A stretch of DNA of 5,047 nucleotides from an uncultured Bacteroidota bacterium. GTDB taxonomy: Bacteria > Bacteroidota > Bacteroidia > Chitinophagales > Chitinophagaceae. The position numbers and the translations under genes are program-made. The stretch lies in NCBI GenBank assembly GCA_903825095.1, contig CAIJZF010000362.1:1-5047 (forward strand), written 5' to 3'. Every line of letters starts with the position of its first letter. Within the stretch, counting starts at the first letter, position 1. This document shows positions 1 to 5,047 of this stretch, piece after piece. Below the pieces are notes generated by a model. It was not told the DNA's origin, did not search any database, and saw only the letters and a program-made list of their open reading frames with translations.

Positions 1-1116
1 GCAGCTTACAATAAAATTGCCACTGAAACCAAGAACAAATTTGCAGTGGTGAAAGCACAAATTCATGCAGGTGGTCGTGGTAAAGGAAAAATTGTAGGCA
101 CTGAACAAAGAGGTGTAGCCGTTGGAAAATCGGCATCAGATATCGAAACTTTTGCAAAGAATATATTAGGTGGCACTTTAGTAACTATTCAAACCGGTGA
201 AGCTGGCAAATTAGTTTCTAAAATATTAATAGCACAAGATGTTTATTATGAAGGCCCTCAACCTACTAAAGAATTTTACCTTTCTATTTTATTAGATCGT
301 GCAAAAGGCATGAATGTAGTAATGTATAGTACGGAAGGTGGAATGGATATTGAAGAAGTAGCTCATAACACGCCTGAAAAAATATTCAAAGAGTGGATAC
401 ACCCAGGTGGTGGTTTACAAGGATTCCAAGCAAGAAAAATTGCATTCAACCTAGGTTTAAGTGGTGAGGCATTAAAAAGCTGCGTAAAATTTGTCACCAA
501 TTTATACAATGCCTATGTAGGTTTAGATTGCGGTATGTTAGAGATTAATCCTTTATTCAAAACTTCAGATGACAGAATCATTGCTGTGGATTGCAAAATG
601 AATATTGACGATAGCGCTTTAATGCGTCATCCCGATTTATTAGCAATGCGCGATGTATCTGAAGAAGATCCTACTGAAGTAGAAGCAGGTGAATACAATT
701 TAAACTTTGTGAAATTAGATGGTAATGTAGGTTGTATGGTGAATGGTGCAGGACTAGCCATGGCAACAATGGATATGATTAAATTAAGTGGTGGTGAGCC
801 AGCTAACTTCTTAGACGTGGGTGGTTCTGCAAATGCACAAACAGTGGAAGCAGGTTTCAGAATTATCTTGAAAGACCCTAATGTAAAAGCAATTCTTATT
901 AATATATTCGGTGGTATTGTTCGTTGCGACCGTGTTGCAGCGGGTGTAATCGAAGCATTCAATAAATTAGGCAATATTAATATACCCATCATTGTTCGTT
1001 TACAAGGAACCAATGCGGTAGAAGCTAAGAAATTAATAGATGAGAGTGGATTGAAAGTACAGTCTGCTATTCAATTAAGCGAGGCAGCAGCCTTGGTTAA
1101 AAAAGCAGTGGCTTAG
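1..1116 (+). CDS. sucC: Succinyl-CoA synthetase (ADP-forming) subunit beta, 5'-truncated by window edge
   Basis: This is the beta subunit of succinate-CoA ligase, which with the alpha subunit SucD interconverts succinyl-CoA and succinate with NTP formation in the cytoplasmic TCA cycle. The frame is open from base 1 to the TAG at 1114-1116 (371 codons visible). Family members are about 390-410 residues, so roughly 25-35 N-terminal residues are missing. Counting the first visible codon as 1, the ATP-grasp nucleotide-binding stretch KAQIHAGGRGKG is at 18-29. The Mg-binding Asn and Asp are N183 (in EINPL) and D197, with the same 14-residue spacing as N199/D213 of the E. coli enzyme. The CoA-ligase domain follows, with NGAG at 248-251, NFLDVGGSA at 269-277, NIFGGIVRCD at 301-310 and VRLQGTNA near the C-terminus. 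No key residue appears lost. sucD does not follow; a terminator array begins at the stop codon. The GTG at 46 is internal, not the start, because conserved sequence continues upstream. Confidence 0.97.
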   Translation, partial: AAYNKIATETKNKFAVVKAQIHAGGRGKGKIVGTEQRGVAVGKSASDIETFAKNILGGTLVTIQTGEAGKLVSKILIAQDVYYEGPQPTKEFYLSILLDRAKGMNVVMYSTEGGMDIEEVAHNTPEKIFKEWIHPGGGLQGFQARKIAFNLGLSGEALKSCVKFVTNLYNAYVGLDCGMLEINPLFKTSDDRIIAVDCKMNIDDSALMRHPDLLAMRDVSEEDPTEVEAGEYNLNFVKLDGNVGCMVNGAGLAMATMDMIKLSGGEPANFLDVGGSANAQTVEAGFRIILKDPNVKAILINIFGGIVRCDRVAAGVIEAFNKLGNINIPIIVRLQGTNAVEAKKLIDESGLKVQSAIQLSEAAALVKKAVA

Positions 1117-1157
1117 GTTTTATAGATTTTTTATAAAATATAAAAATCTATAAAACC
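1116..1157 (+). terminator. AT-rich 16-bp perfect hairpin overlapping the sucC stop codon
   Basis: Arms 1116-1131 and 1142-1157 are perfect 16-bp reverse complements around a 10-base AT-only loop; the first arm begins on the last base of the sucC TAG. No T-run follows (CCCTTTG comes next), so it is not a canonical intrinsic terminator. It may be a 3'-end stabilising stem that protects sucC mRNA, or a first weak terminator. The structure is plain in the sequence; the function is inferred. Confidence 0.6.
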
Positions 1158-1172
1158 CCTTTGATGATTTTT

Positions 1173-1203
1173 ATAAATCCACTCGAAACTCGAGAGGATT
1201 TAT
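1173..1203. terminator. Second hairpin, probably a decayed terminator copy
   Basis: This 31-base hairpin has an outer stem ATAAATCC/GGATTTAT, an A-A mismatch (1181/1195), then CTCGA/TCGAG closing a 3-base loop. Its geometry is the same as the hairpin at 1226-1256, and 23 of 31 columns are identical. The downstream tract is GTTTTAC rather than a clean T-run, so it is probably weaker than its neighbour. Confidence 0.55.
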
Positions 1204-1225
1204 GTTTTACCTCTCTGATGATTTT

Positions 1226-1256
1226 AAAAAACCTCTCGATATTCGGGAGGTTTTTT
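1226..1256. terminator. Bidirectional rho-independent terminator between sucC and the SprT-like gene
   Basis: Six A (1226-1231) pair with six T (1251-1256). Inside them CCTC (1232-1235) pairs with GAGG (1247-1250), then a T-G wobble (1236/1246) and CGA/TCG close a 3-base loop (1240-1242). Read on either strand, a GC-rich stem is followed by a run of T, so it can end sucC transcripts from the left and the operon's transcripts from the right. It ends 2 bases from the stop codon of the minus-strand gene. Confidence 0.9.
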
Positions 1257-1258
1257 GT

Positions 1259-1879
1259 TTACACCTTCTTTACTTCTGTAAGGGCACTGAATAAATAAAT
1301 ATTACCCGTAGCCAGTTCAATGCATTCAATTCGCTTGCGCCTCAATTTAATTTTTCTAAAAGTTCTTCCTTTGATTTCCATAAACAATTCTCCATCTTTT
1401 AAATGAGCAAGTACAATCACCCCTTCTTTTTTCACGGGGTTATACCTTCTTAATACTAATAACAAAGCAGTCTCTCCATTGGCAGTGGCAGCAGGATTAA
1501 GCAATGTTTTTTGCAAACTCTTTTTAATATCTTCTGGGAAAATTTCTAATTGTATAAACTGCGCCAAAAGTTGACCATATATAGCCTTCCATTCCTTACC
1601 ATGCGCCTCCACCCTATTTCTATATTGTTCAAAACATAATAAATGCGCTAGCTCATGTAATAGAGTAATCAGAAATTCATACTTATTCAAATTTCCATTT
1701 ACTGTAATCTTATGATTAGAGCCCATGGCAGCATGCCTATAATCCCCTAGCACCGATTTTCTTTCTCTTGTAACTGTTAAATGTACCTTGTAATGATTAA
1801 TAAGTTCAACCACCGACTCAAAGGCTCCTTCTGGCAAGTAAGCATTTAATGCATGTAAAGGATGTTCAACTTTTGCCAA
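1259..1879 (-). CDS. SprT-like zinc metalloprotease domain protein
   Basis: This 206-residue cytoplasmic protein is of the SprT-like family, related to E. coli SprT and to the protease domain of eukaryotic Spartan, which cleaves DNA-protein crosslinks; its substrate here is unknown. The zinc site is visible: HELAH at 75-79 (H75, catalytic E76, H79) and a third candidate ligand H93 in the HGKEWK motif at 93-98. The stretch HLTVTRERKSVLGDYRH at about 33-49 precedes it, as in Bacteroidota homologues. The C-terminal part (about 135-206) has the RTFRKIKLRRKRIEC...TGNIYLF pattern seen in zinc-ribbon tails of the family. However, only one cysteine remains there (C186), so zinc binding by the tail looks lost. 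The start is TTG at 1879-1877, chosen because conserved N-terminal sequence begins directly after it and the in-frame stop is only a few codons upstream (TAA at 1894-1892). It is the last gene of the operon, 26 bp after the AtpI-like gene. Confidence 0.88.
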   Translation of the reverse strand: MAKVEHPLHALNAYLPEGAFESVVELINHYKVHLTVTRERKSVLGDYRHAAMGSNHKITVNGNLNKYEFLITLLHELAHLLCFEQYRNRVEAHGKEWKAIYGQLLAQFIQLEIFPEDIKKSLQKTLLNPAATANGETALLLVLRRYNPVKKEGVIVLAHLKDGELFMEIKGRTFRKIKLRRKRIECIELATGNIYLFSALTEVKKV

Positions 1880-1905
1880 AATAATAATGAATTAAAAATA
1901 GATGA

Positions 1906-2277
1906 TTACTTTTTACTTATAAAGTCTTTAATTTCAAACCAAGTATAGGCTAAATACAATGCCATACTAGTTAATAAAGTTGGGTAGCCTACTGGTTCTT
2001 TAGCTTGCTTTACATAGGTTAGTGCTGCTCCTGCAAAAACAATTAATTTAAAAAGCGTACCCAATATCACCGACCTAATTAATGCATTGGGATTGGCGGG
2101 ATCCACTCTTTTGAGTCTTATATAATTTAAATACACCATCGCAAACAACATCATGTTTACTGTTAATACAAAATTAATTTTAACAGGTACTGTAATGCCA
2201 TTAAATAGTATAGTTTGACCTGCCACCAAGACCATCATAAATAATAAAAAGGCAGTAAGATTCTTTTTTAAAAACAT
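1906..2277 (-). CDS. AtpI-like four-helix membrane protein
   Basis: This is a 123-residue inner-membrane protein with four hydrophobic segments, at about 9-26, 33-55, 65-89 and 98-119, and a basic C-terminus (DFISKK). Length, topology and position directly after atpZ match the AtpI-type proteins found beside AtpZ in ATP synthase loci. In other bacteria, AtpI helps assemble the c-ring or supply Mg2+. Sequence similarity to AtpI is not obvious by eye, so the assignment rests on topology and synteny and no gene symbol is given. It starts with ATG 37 bp after the atpZ stop, with no Shine-Dalgarno sequence. No atpB follows; the next gene is a SprT-like protease. It could instead be an unrelated small membrane protein. 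Confidence 0.7.
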   Translation of the reverse strand: MFLKKNLTAFLLFMMVLVAGQTILFNGITVPVKINFVLTVNMMLFAMVYLNYIRLKRVDPANPNALIRSVILGTLFKLIVFAGAALTYVKQAKEPVGYPTLLTSMALYLAYTWFEIKDFISKK

Positions 2278-2314
2278 AAGGATATTTTAATAAATGGTGA
2301 TAATGTTGTTTAAC

Positions 2315-2548
2315 CTATTTTTTTTGTTGAGTATCTCTCACCACCATCACCAGCGTAAATAAAATGAATAAAGAGGGGAAAATCCAGGCAGCTCTATTAT
2401 GCCAATTAAAATAAATATCCATTTTCTTTCCCAAAAACAAGCAAATTAAAAGCCCCGCTATAATTTGCGTTCCTAAACCAGCATATTTCGCCAAGCTATT
2501 CACAGGATGATGCTCTTTATTTTTATTATGGGAAGAAGGAATTGCCAT
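2315..2548 (-). CDS. atpZ: AtpZ/AtpI family ATP synthase accessory protein
   Basis: This 77-residue membrane protein is of the AtpZ family (ATPase gene 1 family). The diagnostic stretch YAGLGTQIIAGLLICLFLGK at 22-41 forms the first transmembrane helix and is followed by a KMD motif (42-44). A short polar loop and a second helix at about 53-70 follow, then a charged tail. The hydrophilic N-terminus (1-21) is rich in His, Asn and Lys. AtpZ proteins work with AtpI in F1Fo assembly or in Mg2+/Ca2+ supply to the synthase; the exact role is unsettled. The ATG at 2548-2546 shares its A with the TAA of the preceding gene (TAATG), which implies translational coupling to the 131-residue anchor protein. 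The length is typical for the family. Confidence 0.88.
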   Translation of the reverse strand: MAIPSSHNKNKEHHPVNSLAKYAGLGTQIIAGLLICLFLGKKMDIYFNWHNRAAWIFPSLFILFTLVMVVRDTQQKK

Positions 2549-2943
2549 TAATCAAAAGATTGTTTGCTTTCAGGTAGCACCAAGGGCAAAGTGTCTAATT
2601 GTTTAGGATTGCCTTCAGATAACACTTTTTTAATCCCTTCTAGATATTGTTCTTTATAATGAATAGCCTGCTCTAAGGAATCGGTTCTAATTTTCAATAG
2701 TTGCAATGCAGTTCTACTTTCTTTAGTGCCATATCCGGGAATATAATATTTAAGAGGGGTAAAAGCAATTAAGGCAATGGTCATTCCTACTAGTAATATA
2801 AAGGTAATACTGAAGCCAATATAGACCGATTTTCTGGACAATCTAAACGCTAATAGTTCATCAAATGTGTCGTCGTTCATAACCACTAATCGGTAAGTAT
2901 TACTGGTTCTTTTGAAAGTGTTATTGATATCTAATTTTGGCAT
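2548..2943 (-). CDS. Single-pass membrane protein resembling the N-terminal anchor of Bacteroidota M23 peptidases, no peptidase domain
   Basis: This 131-residue protein has a cytoplasmic segment with YRLVVMNDDTFDELLAFRLSR (17-37), one transmembrane helix at about 40-61, then IAFTPLKYYIPGYG (59-72). A heptad-like, probably coiled-coil stretch follows (about 76-110), then a short Pro/Leu tail ending SKQSFD. From memory, the MND(E/D)TF...FRLSR...IAFTPL..YIPGY pattern is the membrane-anchoring N-terminus of envelope M23 (LytM) metallopeptidases of about 290 residues in Bacteroidota. Here the protein stops before any LytM domain: no HxxxD or HxH zinc motif is present, and atpZ starts in its stop codon, leaving no room for one. 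It is first in the operon. It may be a natural peptidase-less variant that acts as a periplasmic coiled-coil scaffold, or the product of an old deletion. The ATG start follows the divergent promoter region. Confidence 0.75.
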   Translation of the reverse strand: MPKLDINNTFKRTSNTYRLVVMNDDTFDELLAFRLSRKSVYIGFSITFILLVGMTIALIAFTPLKYYIPGYGTKESRTALQLLKIRTDSLEQAIHYKEQYLEGIKKVLSEGNPKQLDTLPLVLPESKQSFD

Positions 2944-3036
2944 AATCTAGTGTGCTTGTTAAAGATACAACCTATTCCATTTTTTTAAGAGAATAATAGG
3001 AAATAAATGTATTTTTAAGGCGATTTTAACCCATTT
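2944..3036. promoter_or_regulatory. Divergent promoter region between the AtpZ operon and porW
   Basis: This 93-bp AT-rich spacer must hold promoters for both the minus-strand operon and the plus-strand porW gene. Near-matches to the Bacteroidota -7 element TAnnTTTG are TATCTTTA on the minus strand (2967-2960) and TATTTTTA on the plus strand (3010-3017); each lacks only the final G. No clear TTG -33 element sits 19-21 bases upstream of either, so the exact promoters are tentative. CCTATT (2971-2976) and AATAGG (2995-3000) form a 6-bp dyad between the two candidates. No Shine-Dalgarno sequence precedes either start. Confidence 0.4.
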
Positions 3037-5047
3037 ATGCAGCATACAAAAGCCCCTTATAAATTTCTTACGAATTGGTTTTGGGCCGTCTGCATCCTAA
3101 GCCAATTTTGCATTCAGGTAAGTGCACAAAGCAACATTAAAAAAACACAAGACAGCCCGCAACAAAAAACCGATACTAGCAAGCCCTTAATTGATATTAA
3201 TAATAGCAAGCTTGTAAAAAAAGCCAATGCCATTTTAGATAGCAATCAAAAAAAAGTAAATGATTTTATTTTAAACAAGGTTAATAAATTGAAGGGGGCT
3301 GCGAACGATAAGGCTAATAAAATAGTGGGCAAGGTTATTCCACTTGAAATTGAAAAACCCCTTCCCTATGAACGCCTTCTTAATACAAAATACACTTTAG
3401 GCCGAAGAGCCTACCAGAATACAGTTTCTCAGTTTAACTTTTTATTCCATGCAGAAGAAGAGTTGAATGAAAATATTTTAAGAGCCAGAAATGAATATGT
3501 AGACGACTACACTAGTTTAATTAGTTTTTACGATTACGATTTAAGTACTATCGCGAAAAACAGTATCGATTCTATTATTTACAGATGCAATGCCAATATA
3601 GTACTACACGACCTAAGAAGCAATTGGGTAGATGACGCCTACTTACTTTTAGCCAAGGCTTATTTATTTCACAAAGACTTTGATACCGCAGGAAGCATAC
3701 TTCAATTTATAAACTATTCATTCGACGATAAAGAAAATGGGATGGACTTGCCTATTGGTAGTAATTTAAGAAATACAAAAGGTAAATTTAGTATCGCCAC
3801 GGCTGAGAATAATCGCTTTTTTGAGAACTTAAATGTACGTAATGAAAGTATGGTATGGCAGGCTAGAAATTATTTCGAAAAAGAAGAGTTTAATGAAGGC
3901 ATTAGTTTACTGCAGTTATTAGAAGCGGATGCCATTTTCCCTAAGAGATTACACCCTTTTTTAAATGAGCAGCTTGCCTACGGTTATTATTTAATGGAAA
4001 TGTATGATAAAGCTGCAGCTGCACTTGAAAAAGGAATTAACAACGCCCCCGACGACGCTGCAAAAACAAGATGGTATTATTTATTAGGACAATTATGGCA
4101 GAAGGCAGATAGGTGGGATAAAGCCTACCCTTGGTATAAAAAAGCAAATCAAAATGCAGTGAACCCCATTGTAAGCGTTTATGCAAAAATTAGCATGATA
4201 AGCTATGATGCCAAAAACGCAAACAACCCATGGGAAGAACTTGCCTACTCACTTGAAAGAATGATTAAAAGAGATAAGTATAAACCTTATGCCGATATCA
4301 TTTATTTCGAGATGTCAAAATTAGCTATCCAAAATAATGCTTATGCTAAAGCCAATGAATGGTTAATTCAATCTATTAAGAAAAATAGAACCAACATAAA
4401 GCAAAAACAAAAAGCTTTTGAGCTATTAGGAAATATTAGCTATTCTAATAATAAATTTAGTATTGCTAAACTGGCTTATGACAGCTTACAAACTGTCTTA
4501 AAAACAAATCCTAACTACGAAACTATACAAGCTAGAAAAAAATGGCTGGGCACCATTAGTACCAATGAAAAAATAATGGAAGCTCAAGATAGTTTGCAAT
4601 TCATATACCTACTAAACCCGCCGGCTCAAGAAGCTCAATTTAGAAATTGGCAAAAAAGGATTCAATTTGAAAATGAATCTTTAAAAGATATTTTTACAGA
4701 CAAAATTCCTATTTCTGCCTATAGTCTTGAAACGCCCACTAGAAATAATTTTAGCAATACTGATAATAGCAATAATTTTTATTTTGACAATAAGTCGGCA
4801 CTAGTGCAAGGCAAACAAAACTTTAGCCAAAAATGGGGACAAAGGCCCAATGTAGATGGATGGAGAAGAAAAACAAGCATTATTAATACAAACAGCAGTG
4901 TCAGTAATCAAGATCAAATAACCAGTTCGTTTCAAAATATGAATTCTAATAAGGATTCGTTGCAAATAATGGGCTTAAGCATGGATGGAAAAGGAATTGG
5001 AAAAGGTAATGAAAAAACTATAGGTTATGAAATGATTGCAGATGGTA
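3037..5047 (+). CDS. porW: Type IX secretion system PorW/SprE family TPR protein, 3' end beyond the window
   Basis: The frame opens at ATG 3037-3039 and has no stop to base 5047 (670 codons visible); the C-terminus lies outside. PorW/SprE is an envelope TPR protein needed for type IX secretion and, in gliding species, for motility; it links the PorK/PorN ring and PorL/PorM motor side to the outer-membrane translocon. An N-terminal hydrophobic segment (10-30) ends in VSA before Gln31, which fits a signal peptidase I site. The usual lipoprotein box is not seen: Cys19 and Cys25 are preceded by WAV and SQF. A Lys/Asn-rich helical region (about 32-105) follows, then NTKY (116-119) and NWVDDAYLLLAKAYL (196-210), which match the family's 'DDAYLLLGKA' region. 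TPR-like helical pairs run through about 272-500. The family signature FYF...GK..F...WG.R...D.WR is present as FYFDNKSALVQGKQNF (581-596) with KWGQRPNVDGWRRK (599-612). It is transcribed divergently from the AtpZ operon. Confidence 0.85.
   Translation, partial: MQHTKAPYKFLTNWFWAVCILSQFCIQVSAQSNIKKTQDSPQQKTDTSKPLIDINNSKLVKKANAILDSNQKKVNDFILNKVNKLKGAANDKANKIVGKVIPLEIEKPLPYERLLNTKYTLGRRAYQNTVSQFNFLFHAEEELNENILRARNEYVDDYTSLISFYDYDLSTIAKNSIDSIIYRCNANIVLHDLRSNWVDDAYLLLAKAYLFHKDFDTAGSILQFINYSFDDKENGMDLPIGSNLRNTKGKFSIATAENNRFFENLNVRNESMVWQARNYFEKEEFNEGISLLQLLEADAIFPKRLHPFLNEQLAYGYYLMEMYDKAAAALEKGINNAPDDAAKTRWYYLLGQLWQKADRWDKAYPWYKKANQNAVNPIVSVYAKISMISYDAKNANNPWEELAYSLERMIKRDKYKPYADIIYFEMSKLAIQNNAYAKANEWLIQSIKKNRTNIKQKQKAFELLGNISYSNNKFSIAKLAYDSLQTVLKTNPNYETIQARKKWLGTISTNEKIMEAQDSLQFIYLLNPPAQEAQFRNWQKRIQFENESLKDIFTDKIPISAYSLETPTRNNFSNTDNSNNFYFDNKSALVQGKQNFSQKWGQRPNVDGWRRKTSIINTNSSVSNQDQITSSFQNMNSNKDSLQIMGLSMDGKGIGKGNEKTIGYEMIADG

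Larger units (their letters stand above)
1156..1259. repeat. Tandem pair of diverged terminator units, about 53 bp each
   Basis: Unit A (about 1156-1209) and unit B (about 1210-1259) align along their length. Each has CC-rich sequence, then TGATGATTTT (1162-1171 and 1216-1225), then a 31-base hairpin (1173-1203 and 1226-1256), then GTTT. The offset is 54 bp before a single extra T in unit A and 53 bp after it. In the hairpins, 8 of 31 columns differ. Four of these are paired swaps that keep base pairing: columns 2/30 and 6/26 are T-A in unit A and A-T in unit B. This suggests an old tandem duplication kept under selection for the stem. Confidence 0.75.

Noticed and set aside
46..48. GTG at 46 as the true start of sucC
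   Set aside because: The same frame is open to base 1, and a start here would remove the N-terminal part of the ATP-grasp domain that every SucC has; the gene simply begins outside the window.
627..1013. A 128-codon open frame on the minus strand inside sucC
   Set aside because: It lies antisense to strongly conserved sucC codons, has no recognisable domain and no operon context; it is a shadow of the real gene.
1116..1256. Repeated hairpins as a small CRISPR array or an integration site
   Set aside because: Only two diverged units are present, with no spacers of uniform length between identical repeats, no cas genes, and no integrase; the stem plus T-run structure explains them as terminators.
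2278..2314. A promoter or terminator between atpZ and the AtpI-like gene
   Set aside because: The 37-bp spacer shows no stable hairpin and no good TAnnTTTG element, so continuous transcription is the simpler reading.
3091..3113. Cys19 or Cys25 of the PorW homologue as a lipoprotein acylation site
   Set aside because: The residues just before each cysteine (WAV and SQF) do not fit a lipobox; the Ala30-Gln31 signal peptidase I site fits better.

Overview
The window looks like a chromosomal segment of a low-GC member of the Bacteroidota, most probably the Chitinophagaceae or a close relative. The reasons are a PorW/SprE-type component of the type IX secretion system (a system confined to this phylum and its relatives), an AtpZ-family gene next to it, AT-rich spacers without Shine-Dalgarno sequences, and protein sequences that read like Chitinophagaceae homologues. 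The family-level placement is from memory of protein families, not from a search.

Layout. Bases 1-1116 (+) are the 3' part of sucC, the beta subunit of succinyl-CoA synthetase (TCA cycle); its first few dozen codons lie to the left of the window. Bases 1116-1256 hold three successive hairpins between convergent genes. The last two are diverged copies of one terminator unit about 53 bp long, and their stems carry compensatory base changes. Bases 2943-1259 (-) form a tight four-gene operon. In transcription order it encodes a short single-pass membrane protein resembling the N-terminal anchor of Bacteroidota M23 peptidases but lacking a peptidase domain; AtpZ (joined to it by a TAATG stop/start overlap); a four-helix AtpI-like membrane protein; and a SprT-like zinc metalloprotease with a TTG start. 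The operon ends at the shared bidirectional terminator. Bases 2944-3036 are a 93-bp divergent promoter region. Bases 3037-5047 (+) are the start of a long gene, open to the right edge (670 codons visible), for a secreted TPR protein of the PorW/SprE family.

How the genes relate. AtpZ and the AtpI-like protein are assembly and ion-supply accessories of the F1Fo ATP synthase, but no structural atp gene is in the window: the operon runs into SprT and then a terminator. PorW/SprE links the outer-membrane and motor parts of the type IX secretion system and is transcribed away from the AtpZ operon. sucC is an unrelated metabolic neighbour. I see no mobile element, CRISPR array, tRNA or rRNA, and no wholly new system. 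The points most worth following are the peptidase-less M23 anchor coupled to AtpZ, the ATP synthase accessories standing apart from the synthase genes, the duplicated terminator with stem covariation, and the PorW homologue without a lipobox.
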